Source: an uncultured Lachnospiraceae bacterium (GTDB lineage Bacteria > Bacillota > Clostridia > Lachnospirales > Lachnospiraceae). Taken from it: 45,503 bases of DNA. The translations under genes were made by a program, and so were the position numbers. Within the stretch, counting starts at the first letter, position 1; each line of letters begins with the position of its first letter. Below, piece after piece: positions 1-8,607 of this stretch. The stretch is from the NCBI GenBank assembly GCA_910587045.1, contig CAJULG010000001.1:553187-598689 (forward strand). Direction: 5' to 3'. The notes beneath the pieces are model-generated. The model saw only the letters and a list, made by a program, of their open reading frames with translations, did no database searches and had not been told where the DNA came from.

Positions 1-129
1 CTCACCTCGCAGCCTTCGTCTGCTCGGTGTTCGTTGCACTCATACACTTCCCTGAATGCTCGGCTGCCTGCAAGCAGTCGCCGATCATTCAGGGAAGTGT
101 ATTCGCGCTTATGCGTTCATTTTATCATA
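1..129 (-). repeat. Structured leader repeat, copy 1
   Basis: Read on the minus strand, this begins just after the uvrC stop with an extended -10-like box TGATAAAAT (119-127). It continues through a long hairpin formed by a perfect 17-bp inverted repeat (42-58 with 86-102), the block AACGAACACCGA (24-35) and a small GCAG/CTGC stem (9-23). It ends in the Shine-Dalgarno-like GAGGTGAG (1-8). The same architecture and the same end blocks recur at 9397-9531, so this is a dispersed repeat and not a simple terminator. The left end coincides with the window edge and may extend further. It would lie upstream of whatever gene follows to the left. Confidence 0.6.
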
Positions 130-146
130 CTTCTGTTTGGGATGCA

Positions 147-2066
147 TTATTTAATTTCTGTTGTTTCTTCTGAGGTATTGACTTTTTGTTTGTCCTGTGT
201 ACGGAAATACTGATATACTGCTTCTGCCGCACCAGTATTCATCCCCGGGACAGTCTTAAGTGTCTCGACATCTGCCTGGCGGATGGCATCGATGGTTTTA
301 AAATATTGTATTAATGCCTTTCGTCTTGTCGGGCCAATTCCTGCAATATCATCCAATACAGATTTTACCTGGGATTTGCTTCGCAACAGCTTGTGATATT
401 CAATCGCAAAGCGGTGGGCCTCGTCCTGAATTCGGGTGATCAGATCGAAAGCCTCATTTTTGGGTGGAAATGCAATCTCCTGATTATTATAATACAAACC
501 TCTGGTTCTATGGTTATCATCCTTCACCATACCGCAGACAGGTATGTTCAGATGCAGTTCCTCCAGTACCCGGAGTGCTACATTTACCTGACCTCTGCCT
601 CCATCCATCATGATCAGATCGGGAAAGCGGTTAAAGCTGCCCAGTTCTTCCTCCAGTCCGTTCTCCGCAATCTTCCTCTGTTCCTCCTTTCCATGGAGAA
701 ACCGCCGGCTCAGAGTTTCCTCCATACTCTTATAGTCATCCGGCCCCGTCACCGTCCGAAGGCGGAATTTCCTATAATCACTCCTCTTTGCTTTTCCCTG
801 CTCAAATACGACCATGGATGCTACAGCATTCACACCACTGATATTCGATATATCAAAAGCCTCGATCCGTTCTGCACGTTCAATTCCGATCAGATCGGCA
901 ATCTCCTGTGCTGCTCCTACGGTTCTGGCCTCTTCCCGTTTTAACTTTTCCAGATCCTGATGCAGTACCACAGCCGCGTTATCCCTGGCAAGCTCGATCA
1001 GCTTATGCTTCTCCCCTTTCTGTGGTGTGAGGATGTGCACCCGCTGTTCCCGCTTCTGAGACAGCCAGTTCTCTAATAATTCCCGGTCCTCCACCTCGGT
1101 CTCTAATAATAGTTCCTTTGGAACATAGGGGGTTCCTGCATAATACTGCTTCACGAAGGCTGTCATGGTCTCTCCGGGCTGAGATTCTTCTACGCCTGCC
1201 ATATGAAAATGCTCCCGTCCCAGAAGCTTTCCATCCCGGATAAAGAAAATTGAAACCACAGCTTCTCCTTCCTCAACTGCCATTGCCACTACATCCCGAT
1301 CCACTGTATTGGAATTGGGATTGGTAATCCTCTGCCTGCCCGTAATATGATTCACACTTTCGATTAAATCCCTGTATTCTGCCGCCTTCTCGAATTCAAA
1401 TTCTGCTGCCGCCACCTGCATTTTCTCTTCCAGTCCGGCCAGTACCTTCTTCGTATTTCCGTTTAAGAACTCTAATACCTCATTTACATTGTTTCCATAC
1501 TCCTCCTCCGATATATAGCCCTGACAGGGCCCCGGACACTGCTTCATCTGATAGTACAGGCAGGGACGATAAAGTCCCATCTCCTTTGGCAGCTTTTTAT
1601 TACAAAACCGGATATGATACAGCTTTCGTATCAGTTCAATGGTATCACGGACTGCACTCCCGCTCGTAAACGGGCCGAAATACTTCCCTTTATCCCGCTT
1701 AATCTGCCGGGTCATTAATACCCTTGGATAAGGCTCTTCCAAGGTTACTTTAATAAAGGGATAGGTCTTATCATCCGTAAGCATGGTATTATACTTCGGC
1801 GCATATTCTTTGATCAGATTATTTTCCAGCACCAGAGCCTCTAATTCAGAATCCGTAACAATGTATTCAAAGTAATGAATCAGTGTGATCATCTTTTCAA
1901 TCTTGGGCGAGCGGTTCCGTCCGGACTGAAAATACTGCCGGACCCGTTTTTTCAGACTGATCGCCTTTCCCACATAGATGATCTCATCGGATCGGCTGTG
2001 CATCAGATAAACCCCGGGCTGATCCGGAAGCTTCTTTAATTCTTCTTCAATGTTAAACTCTTTCAT
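147..2066 (-). CDS. uvrC: UvrABC system protein C (excinuclease subunit)
   Basis: UvrC makes the dual incisions in nucleotide excision repair after UvrA/UvrB damage recognition. The 639-residue protein has the expected order: an N-terminal GIY-YIG nuclease (GVY at 18-20, YVGKA at 31-35, catalytic Arg in KKRVRQYF near 41), a UVR helix pair around 207-240 for UvrB contact, the RNase H-like second nuclease core in the middle, and a C-terminal helix-hairpin-helix (IAGIGPTRRKAL, then VPGMNTGAAEAV near 600-615). Length is normal for the family. It is the last gene of a minus-strand transcript, 32 bp after the small membrane protein gene, with malQ first. The pairing with malQ looks incidental, not functional. 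Confidence 0.97.
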   Translation of the reverse strand: MKEFNIEEELKKLPDQPGVYLMHSRSDEIIYVGKAISLKKRVRQYFQSGRNRSPKIEKMITLIHYFEYIVTDSELEALVLENNLIKEYAPKYNTMLTDDKTYPFIKVTLEEPYPRVLMTRQIKRDKGKYFGPFTSGSAVRDTIELIRKLYHIRFCNKKLPKEMGLYRPCLYYQMKQCPGPCQGYISEEEYGNNVNEVLEFLNGNTKKVLAGLEEKMQVAAAEFEFEKAAEYRDLIESVNHITGRQRITNPNSNTVDRDVVAMAVEEGEAVVSIFFIRDGKLLGREHFHMAGVEESQPGETMTAFVKQYYAGTPYVPKELLLETEVEDRELLENWLSQKREQRVHILTPQKGEKHKLIELARDNAAVVLHQDLEKLKREEARTVGAAQEIADLIGIERAERIEAFDISNISGVNAVASMVVFEQGKAKRSDYRKFRLRTVTGPDDYKSMEETLSRRFLHGKEEQRKIAENGLEEELGSFNRFPDLIMMDGGRGQVNVALRVLEELHLNIPVCGMVKDDNHRTRGLYYNNQEIAFPPKNEAFDLITRIQDEAHRFAIEYHKLLRSKSQVKSVLDDIAGIGPTRRKALIQYFKTIDAIRQADVETLKTVPGMNTGAAEAVYQYFRTQDKQKVNTSEETTEIK

Positions 2067-2098
2067 ATTCCAACTGTCCTAATACAATTTCTTCCTCT

Positions 2099-2572
2099 TT
2101 ATTTCTGCTCGTATCTGATATCCTCCAGCGCATCTCTTAAGTAAACAATATTTCGCCCCGGGTTGTGTTTATCATAAATTACTTTAACATAAACATTTTC
2201 CGGTATATCCTGCTTTCGTGGTGCTTGATAATATGTCATTTCGATCGTATCCTTGAATAGCAGCGTTTCACCTTTCGCATCATTGAATACTGCTATCTTT
2301 GCTGAAATCCGGTATCCACTTCTATCCGATGTATATCGGATACTGTCCCGGATCAGTTTTCCCCTCACGATCTCACCCTTTGCGATCAATTCCTTGTCTC
2401 TGTTCCAACGGATAAAAAAGGCTATCCAGAATATGATTCCTATAATCCCCAGACTGACCAGGGCAATCTGACGACCCAGAAAATCATACGGCGGAACAAA
2501 TAGAAATATTACAAATAAAACGCTGAATACTGCTGCTCCGTTAAATAACGGATAATCCATCAACGGTTTCAT
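2099..2572 (-). CDS. Small two-TM membrane protein, unknown function
   Basis: This 157-residue protein has two hydrophobic segments near residues 12-27 and 37-54, followed by a soluble beta-rich tail of about 100 residues (motifs GEIVRGKLI, SGYRISAKI, NVYVKVIYD). The layout resembles small membrane proteins with a DUF3592-like extracellular or cytosolic beta domain, but I cannot assign a family with confidence. The start is supported by GAGGAATAT directly before the ATG. It begins 7 bp after the malQ stop and ends 32 bp before uvrC, so it is co-transcribed with both. No catalytic motif is visible. Confidence 0.75.
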   Translation of the reverse strand: MKPLMDYPLFNGAAVFSVLFVIFLFVPPYDFLGRQIALVSLGIIGIIFWIAFFIRWNRDKELIAKGEIVRGKLIRDSIRYTSDRSGYRISAKIAVFNDAKGETLLFKDTIEMTYYQAPRKQDIPENVYVKVIYDKHNPGRNIVYLRDALEDIRYEQK

Positions 2573-2579
2573 ATATTCC

Positions 2580-4073
2580 TCAATTTCTCCCGTACTGTTT
2601 TGCCATGCGGAGCATCCGCTCCTGCAGTTTCCTTGTAAGCTCCGTCCCTTTCAGCCGCCATTTCCAATTCTTTCCTACCGTAGATGGCTGATTCATGCGG
2701 GCGGAATTATCATATCCCAGATAATCCTGCATTGGAATGATACAAAGGTTAGACCGGCTTCGCATGACCATACCGATAAATGGAAGATACAGCTTATCAT
2801 CCGGGGTATACGCATCACACATATACTGCCTTGTCATTTCCCGTTCTTCCTGTGATATATTCTGAATCCAGCCGGTAACAGTTTCATTATCATGGGTTCC
2901 GGTATATGCTACAGAATTCTCGGGATAATTATGGGGCAGATAATCACTGGCACAACCAGTGTCTCTTGCGTCAAAAGCAAATTCCAGCACCTTCATGCCC
3001 GGGAATCCACTCTCCCATACCATATGGCGAACAGAATCTGTCATATAACCCAGATCCTCTGCGATCACAGCCCTCCATCCGATCGCTGCCTCAATCCGCC
3101 GGAACAGTTCAATGCCCGGTCCTTTCTCCCAGTGACCGTTTACTGCAGTCTTATCTCCATACGGAATGGAAAAATATTCATCAAATCCCCGGAAATGATC
3201 GATCCGAACCACATCATACAATCGGAAACAATAATCCATCCGCTGAATCCACCACTGATAGCCGATCTGTCTGTGATACTCCCAGCGATACAGCGGATTT
3301 CCCCATAACTGTCCATCTGCAGCAAAGCCATCCGGCGGACAGCCGGCCACTGCGACAGGCGTATTCTCTCCATCTAACTGGAACAACTCCGGATGTGCCC
3401 AGGTGTCCGCACTATCCATTGCCACATAGATCGGAATATCACCAATGATCTGAATTCCCTTTTGATTTGCATATGCTTTCAATGCATTCCACTGCTTGAA
3501 AAATACAAACTGCATATACATCTGAAACTCTATATCAAAATACAATTCTCTCCGGTAATAATCCAGGGCATGTTCCCAGCGCAGACGGATATCTTCCGCC
3601 CATTCTGTCCAGGGTCTTCCGGCAAACCGTCCCTTCACTGCCATATACAGGGCATAATCATGAAGCCACCACGCATTTTCTGCTACAAAGGTCTGATAAG
3701 CCGGATTTCTGCTGATATCACTCCGTTCATATGCTTTGCGAAGCAAAAGAAACCTGCCTGTATAAAGCTTCTTATAATTGACAGTTCCTGCGCGTTTTCC
3801 AAAATCAACACGTTCACATTCCTCTGCAGTCAAAACCCCTTCTTCTATTAATGCCTCCAGATCAATAAAATATGGATTTCCGGCATAAGTAGAAAAGGAC
3901 TGATAAGGAGAATCACCATATCCCGTCGGTCCAAGCGGCAGAATCTGCCAGTAGCTCTGACCTGCCTCCCGGATCCAGTCTACAAACTGGTATGCTTCCT
4001 TAGAAAAGCATCCGATCCCAAATCTGGATGGCAGACTGCTGACTGCCAGTAATACACCTGCTGAACGATTCAT
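2580..4073 (-). CDS. malQ: 4-alpha-glucanotransferase (amylomaltase, GH77)
   Basis: The enzyme transfers alpha-1,4-glucan segments between maltodextrins in cytosolic glycogen or maltodextrin metabolism. The 497-residue sequence carries the GH77 landmarks: RIDHFRG at 290-296 with the nucleophile Asp292, the acid/base Glu339 in VIAEDLG, and the transition-state Asp395 in THDNE. N-terminal signatures LPSRFGIG and GPTGYGDSPYQ are also typical of the family. Length is standard for bacterial MalQ. The start has a strong GGAGG six bases upstream. It heads the minus-strand malQ - small membrane protein - uvrC transcript. No other maltodextrin genes are nearby. Confidence 0.97.
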   Translation of the reverse strand: MNRSAGVLLAVSSLPSRFGIGCFSKEAYQFVDWIREAGQSYWQILPLGPTGYGDSPYQSFSTYAGNPYFIDLEALIEEGVLTAEECERVDFGKRAGTVNYKKLYTGRFLLLRKAYERSDISRNPAYQTFVAENAWWLHDYALYMAVKGRFAGRPWTEWAEDIRLRWEHALDYYRRELYFDIEFQMYMQFVFFKQWNALKAYANQKGIQIIGDIPIYVAMDSADTWAHPELFQLDGENTPVAVAGCPPDGFAADGQLWGNPLYRWEYHRQIGYQWWIQRMDYCFRLYDVVRIDHFRGFDEYFSIPYGDKTAVNGHWEKGPGIELFRRIEAAIGWRAVIAEDLGYMTDSVRHMVWESGFPGMKVLEFAFDARDTGCASDYLPHNYPENSVAYTGTHDNETVTGWIQNISQEEREMTRQYMCDAYTPDDKLYLPFIGMVMRSRSNLCIIPMQDYLGYDNSARMNQPSTVGKNWKWRLKGTELTRKLQERMLRMAKQYGRN

Positions 4074-4149
4074 ACGATACCTCCATAGAATAAATCCCTG
4101 CCTGTTTTAATAATCACTTCATCATATATATAAAATTCCGCTTTCACTA

Positions 4150-4178
4150 AATTTAATACATTTGCACAGGAATTGCAA
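4150..4178 (-). promoter_or_regulatory. Predicted sigma-A promoter of malQ
   Basis: On the minus strand TTGCAA (4173-4178) and TAAATT (4150-4155) are separated by 17 bp, about 80 bp before the malQ start. The -35 box is one arm of a short inverted repeat, TTGCA...TGCAA, that could also serve as an operator. This is prediction from sequence only. Confidence 0.5.
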
Positions 4179-4189
4179 TGAAAGATAAT

Positions 4190-4243
4190 GAAAATCAAAA
4201 TAGAAGGTTCCGAAAATACCGGTAAAGGCTTTTGGATCCTTCT
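4190..4243 (-). terminator. Likely terminator of the sortase operon
   Basis: On the minus strand AGAAGGATCC (4243-4234) pairs with GGAACCTTCT (4211-4202), 9 of 10 positions, followed by the T-rich stretch TATTTTGATTTTC. The stem contains the srtB stop codon. The loop is long (about 22 nt), so strength is uncertain. Confidence 0.5.
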
Positions 4244-5066
4244 ATTCTGATGTTCGCTTTGCCACTACGACAAACCGGCCATCCTCTACATGATATGCAC
4301 AAGTGGAAAGCGTCAGAAACGTATCGCCGAACTCTGCCTCCACTCCTGTATCATATAGAGAAAGCACCTTGATGTTTTTATAAAAATAATTAAATTCCTC
4401 CTGTGTATCTGCCTGATAGAACTGATAATACTTAAATACATCCTCATCCTCATAGTAGACCTGGGATGGAAAGACTGCTATAACTTCATACGTCCGCTTC
4501 TCATAAAGTGTATCAAAGGAAATGAGCGGATGCTCCTGAAAGAAGCTTTTTGTCTGATACTGATCCAGATCACCGAACATAGAACCGTCCCGCATGTTAT
4601 GGCCATAAATGATAAAATTCGTACCTGGGGTATTCACATCTGCGATATCCTTTACAAAGAGACATCCATAACTGCTCGCATCCCGGTAAAAGTCATGTTC
4701 CAGATAATATTCATCACTGTCACACTGCATAACCGGATAGTCAATCACGGTCCCCGCAATAGACAGCCAGCCTGTCAGATCTCTGTTGTCCTCATAAAGA
4801 GCAGCGTACTGATCCAGAATAACCGGTTCCGTACTTTCTTCAGCGTTCTTTCCCTCGTTATCCTCTGCTTCAGTAACAGCAGGCAACGCTTCTATCCGTT
4901 TCTGGTCTTTCTGCTCTCCGTCCTCCCTCTGCCTTGCCTGCAATTCCTCCTGCTGTATCCTGTGTCGTCGGGACTGGTAACCAGCCCCGACGACCGGAAT
5001 CAGACAAACTGTCATGCCCAGAAGAAGTACAGTCATTATAAACCGGCGTTCTTTCCTATTTTCCAT
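4242..5066 (-). CDS. srtB: Class B sortase
   Basis: A membrane-anchored cysteine transpeptidase that joins surface proteins to peptidoglycan. The 274-residue protein has an N-terminal membrane segment (about 9-29), a linker rich in charged residues (35-80), and the sortase fold with catalytic His156 in IIYGHNM, Cys256 in LSTC and Arg264 in GRFVVVAK. The sequence around GWLSIAGTVIDYPVMQ and the presence of YGHNM are class B features. Its ATG overlaps the end of the leucine-rich-repeat surface protein gene by 11 bp, with AAGGAAG as ribosome site, so it is translationally coupled to its probable substrate. Known clostridial class B sortases prefer (S/P)PxTG-like signals. The EPKTG and TPKTG motifs of the two surface proteins in this window would fit, which is inference. 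Confidence 0.93.
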   Translation of the reverse strand: MENRKERRFIMTVLLLGMTVCLIPVVGAGYQSRRHRIQQEELQARQREDGEQKDQKRIEALPAVTEAEDNEGKNAEESTEPVILDQYAALYEDNRDLTGWLSIAGTVIDYPVMQCDSDEYYLEHDFYRDASSYGCLFVKDIADVNTPGTNFIIYGHNMRDGSMFGDLDQYQTKSFFQEHPLISFDTLYEKRTYEVIAVFPSQVYYEDEDVFKYYQFYQADTQEEFNYFYKNIKVLSLYDTGVEAEFGDTFLTLSTCAYHVEDGRFVVVAKRTSE

Positions 5067-7290
5067 ATACTTCCTTCCATTCTACCGAAACTGCCTTCCC
5101 GATGCTGTGGTAGTAGGCCAACAGCAGGACAATCGCTGCCAAAGCCGGCAGGATCCGGACCACACTGCCCCGGTGCGCCCAGCGGATGATGCTTCCAAGC
5201 AATAACCGCTTTTCTTCTTCTGTCATGCCATTCCGCCTGTCAGTAACATACAAAAGCAGATAGCTAAGCCCTGCGATCATGGCAGTCGTTGCGAACAGTT
5301 CTACGGGTATGCCCTTCTTTCCGGTCTTTGGTTCCTTATCCTTCTGACCGGAAGCGCTGCTCTGCGTATTTGCATTGCTTTGTGTACTTTCGCTGTTATT
5401 TCCATTAGTATTCCCATTACTCTCTGTATTACCGGTCTCTGTACTGTTATTCTCTGTATTGGTATTTCCCGTATTCTCCTCTCCCGTCGTATCCCGGTAA
5501 ACAATAGCATAGGTTGAGAAGCAATTCGTATCTATGGTAATGGTGTCCGCATCCGTATCCAGATCCTTTAATACAGCAGCTTCGCCATTATGTACCCGGA
5601 CAATGGAAAATTCTCTCATCCTGGTACCATCTGTATTCTTCAGACGATCAGGAACGTCAAGCGTAATCCGAATTGCCCTTGTTGTCTGTGTGATCTTATC
5701 CTGCTTTGCGCCAATGATCTTAAACAAATTAATGTCCAGATACTGTCCCATCTGATAACCATCCAGGGTTCTGGTCATTACGGTATTTATAATTGCTTTC
5801 TCTTCCTCACTGACTGTACTATCCGCATCCTCTACGGTCAGTCGTATCGTAATATCCGTTCCGGCTGCTACCTCCTGCATTTCTGCTTCTGTCAGAATCG
5901 CTTCCGCCAGCTCCTGTGCAGACATGATGGTACTGACTGCAGGCGCATTTTCCCCTGCTTCCAGCTTCCGGTCGATCTCGCCCGGATTATCTTCATTGTC
6001 ACCGGGCTGATCATTATCCCCCGGCTTGTCAGTCGGAACAGGTATGACAGCCTTCTCCACATATCCACATTCACCGCAGCCCCTGTGCTTTTCTCCTGCT
6101 TCTGTCTCTGTCGCCGGCCGGTCCACAATCCATTTGCTATAGGAATGTGAGGAGAGATCTGTTTCCTTTCCGCATATAGGACATGGCCTCCAGTGATTCT
6201 CACTATCATACTTTATTGTGTTACTTGAAATGCATGCTCCATCATGTGTCACTGCAATCCCGTTTAATTCCATATAATTTGAAGATACTACCTCTGCATT
6301 TGACACATGATTTAACAAATGGATGGCGTCCATCGTCCGATTCGGTATGACATTCAGATCCGTCACTAAATTATTATTAAAATCCGAATACACATTATAT
6401 TCTACGATTGCTTTTGCAGAATTCCTCCCCTTTAATTTTTCTACATTTTCAGCACTTAAGGCGGCCGGATAATAGATTACAGCACCTGAATCTTCATAGA
6501 ATGCATTTACTCCGATCTCACGAACTCCGGATGGCAATACCAGATACTGCAAACGATAGCAGCTACGAAATGCCTGTAGACCAATGGTGGTAAGATCAGC
6601 CGGCAATACCAGTGTTTCCAGTGCTGTATTCCGGAACGCACTTTGTCCGATCACGGTTACACTGTCCGGCAGCTTAACGCTTACCAGATTCTTATTATCT
6701 GCAAACATTTCGCCTCCGATCTCCGTCAGACCATCGGGTATCTCTACAGATCCAATATTGCAGCCGCGAAACACATAACCTCCTACTGAAGTAAGATGCT
6801 CTGACAGCTTCACCTCTGAAAGCATGGCACATTGATCAAACGCCCCGTTACCAATTACAGTAACATTATCCGGAATCGTAATGCCCATCAGTTTCGCACA
6901 AGTGTAAAATGCGGACTGGCCGATCGAGGTAACCGTATCTGCGATTTCCACTTCTGTAAGAGATGTACAGCCTCGAAAGGCATTGCTACCGATGGAGGTA
7001 ATACCAGGTTCAATAATTACCTTTGTGATCTCATTACGTTTTTCATGAAAAGGACGTTTCAGGACTGATATATCTTCCATTGCACCTGTACCACTTAGCG
7101 TCAGCACGCCGTCATCCGTCAGTCTGTAGCTGAGATTACTGCCATAGCTTCCTTCTAAAACAACTGCCGGACCCGCTGCTACGGAAATATCTGCCGGTGC
7201 AGCTCCCGGCAGCACTCCAAGCACGATCACTGCACTAAGCAATACCGCCATTCCCTTTTTTAGCATATTTTTCCATGTTTTCCTCTTCAT
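5056..7290 (-). CDS. BspA-like leucine-rich-repeat surface protein with PKTG sorting motif
   Basis: A 744-residue secreted, probably wall-attached protein. It has a signal peptide (basic start, hydrophobic core about 12-32), then roughly eight LRR_5/BspA-type repeats between about 90 and 290 (pattern IGxxAFxxCxxLxxVxIPDxVTxIG). A degenerate dockerin-like stretch follows (DFNNNLVTDLN, DAIHLLNHV), then a CxxC...CGECG zinc-ribbon-like segment, a beta domain around 450-590, and an Asn/Thr/Ser-rich spacer. EPKTG lies at 653-657, followed by a membrane segment and RR. Unusually, about 55 residues and a second hydrophobic segment (about residues 714-728) follow this sorting signal. The gene overlaps the kinase gene upstream (ATGA) and srtB downstream. 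A role in adhesion is inferred from the family. Confidence 0.9.
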   Translation of the reverse strand: MKRKTWKNMLKKGMAVLLSAVIVLGVLPGAAPADISVAAGPAVVLEGSYGSNLSYRLTDDGVLTLSGTGAMEDISVLKRPFHEKRNEITKVIIEPGITSIGSNAFRGCTSLTEVEIADTVTSIGQSAFYTCAKLMGITIPDNVTVIGNGAFDQCAMLSEVKLSEHLTSVGGYVFRGCNIGSVEIPDGLTEIGGEMFADNKNLVSVKLPDSVTVIGQSAFRNTALETLVLPADLTTIGLQAFRSCYRLQYLVLPSGVREIGVNAFYEDSGAVIYYPAALSAENVEKLKGRNSAKAIVEYNVYSDFNNNLVTDLNVIPNRTMDAIHLLNHVSNAEVVSSNYMELNGIAVTHDGACISSNTIKYDSENHWRPCPICGKETDLSSHSYSKWIVDRPATETEAGEKHRGCGECGYVEKAVIPVPTDKPGDNDQPGDNEDNPGEIDRKLEAGENAPAVSTIMSAQELAEAILTEAEMQEVAAGTDITIRLTVEDADSTVSEEEKAIINTVMTRTLDGYQMGQYLDINLFKIIGAKQDKITQTTRAIRITLDVPDRLKNTDGTRMREFSIVRVHNGEAAVLKDLDTDADTITIDTNCFSTYAIVYRDTTGEENTGNTNTENNSTETGNTESNGNTNGNNSESTQSNANTQSSASGQKDKEPKTGKKGIPVELFATTAMIAGLSYLLLYVTDRRNGMTEEEKRLLLGSIIRWAHRGSVVRILPALAAIVLLLAYYHSIGKAVSVEWKEVYGK

Positions 7291-8603
7291 TCTTCTTCTC
7301 CCCTTTCCTTATCCCTGTTTTTTTCCTGTCCCTTTACCCGGAGCATTACGTCCAGGACAAAACTTCCTTCTTCCAGATAGCACAGCATTCCGCCATCCAG
7401 CTTCCTTGCTGCCTCCTGTATCGTAGCCAGGCCGAAGCCATGCTCGTTCCCCTGCTTGTCAGTAGAAGGGAGTTCGCCCTTTTTCACCTGTACCCCTTCC
7501 GGACAACTGTTCCTGATCCGGATGAGCAGATAATCTCTGCTGTATTTCATCTGTACAGAAACCCTGCGTCGTTCCTGTCCCAGCTTCTCCATAGCTTCAC
7601 AGGCATTCTCCAGTCCATTGGAAAGGATCTGGCACAATGCCATATACGGCAGTTCTTCATCTCCGATCTGAATATCCAGTCTATACTCTGCCTGCAGTTT
7701 CCGGAACTTCTGTTCATACTGAACAAGGACTGCATTTATATATGGATTCGGACAAAACTGTCCAGATAAGGTTTCCATTTCCGTCTTTACCTGCTCCAGA
7801 TATTCCATTGCTTCTTTTGTATTTCCGGCAGCGAGCAGTCCGGACAGGGTAACTGCATGTCCTTTCATATCATGCTTCATCTTCCGGATCCGCTGCTGAC
7901 TTTCCAGCCGCGCTTCTAATGTGTTCTTCTGTTCCTGTAAAATGCGTTCGCTCTGCTGTTTTCGATAAAGCAGGAGCTGTCGGTATAGCGAAGAGAATAT
8001 GGTAGCGTAATTGAAGAACATAAGAAGCAGTACCAGAATACACAAAAATGTATCCTCCGGGCGTTCAACGATATTTACCGGAAATTGTACCACGACCACC
8101 AGTAGAAGATAATACAGCAGCGTCATGCCGGCAAAAACGCCCCATCCCTTCTCTACCGCAGCCTGCAATTCCAGATAAGGCTTCCGTAAAAACCGCCATA
8201 TACAGTATTCAATCAGTGGAAATGCGATCAGCCTGCTGATGAAGATCAGTATATATTGTCCGCCGCCCAGATAATAATCCAACAGATTGGTCACTGCCAT
8301 GACCCAAAGGCAGGTAGTATCCGCCAGACAAAAGGTCAGCAGATACTTAAATCTCTTATCCGCAGACAGAATATATAAAAAGACAAAGCTGGGAATGGAG
8401 CAGGTGAACAAAAATAATTTTGACAGGGCCTCAAATCCGGACCATACCAGTATAAGACCGTTCAGCACCATCAAGATCCCCATGCCGATTCCTGCGATCA
8501 GTATCGTCGTCTTCTTGGTATAGCGTGATCGGAACAACATGAGAAACAGAAAGATCACATGCAGCATACTCCAGTATATTGATAAATCACGAAGAATTGT
8601 CAT
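7287..8603 (-). CDS. GHKL-family sensor histidine kinase (AgrC-like)
   Basis: This 438-residue protein has about six membrane helices in residues 8-205 and a cytosolic kinase part. Phospho-acceptor His244 sits in KMKHDMKGH, the N box is LSNGLENACEAM (325-336), and the glycine box is HGFGLATIQE (387-396). This is the GHKL/HATPase_c_5 type used by AgrC, ComD and similar peptide sensors. It begins 4 bp after the LytTR regulator stop, with GAGGAGGT inside the regulator's last codons as ribosome site, and ends in an ATGA overlap with the surface-protein gene. No AgrB/AgrD-like genes were found nearby, so the signal is unknown. Confidence 0.92.
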   Translation of the reverse strand: MTILRDLSIYWSMLHVIFLFLMLFRSRYTKKTTILIAGIGMGILMVLNGLILVWSGFEALSKLFLFTCSIPSFVFLYILSADKRFKYLLTFCLADTTCLWVMAVTNLLDYYLGGGQYILIFISRLIAFPLIEYCIWRFLRKPYLELQAAVEKGWGVFAGMTLLYYLLLVVVVQFPVNIVERPEDTFLCILVLLLMFFNYATIFSSLYRQLLLYRKQQSERILQEQKNTLEARLESQQRIRKMKHDMKGHAVTLSGLLAAGNTKEAMEYLEQVKTEMETLSGQFCPNPYINAVLVQYEQKFRKLQAEYRLDIQIGDEELPYMALCQILSNGLENACEAMEKLGQERRRVSVQMKYSRDYLLIRIRNSCPEGVQVKKGELPSTDKQGNEHGFGLATIQEAARKLDGGMLCYLEEGSFVLDVMLRVKGQEKNRDKERGEEE

Positions 8604-8607
8604 TGTA

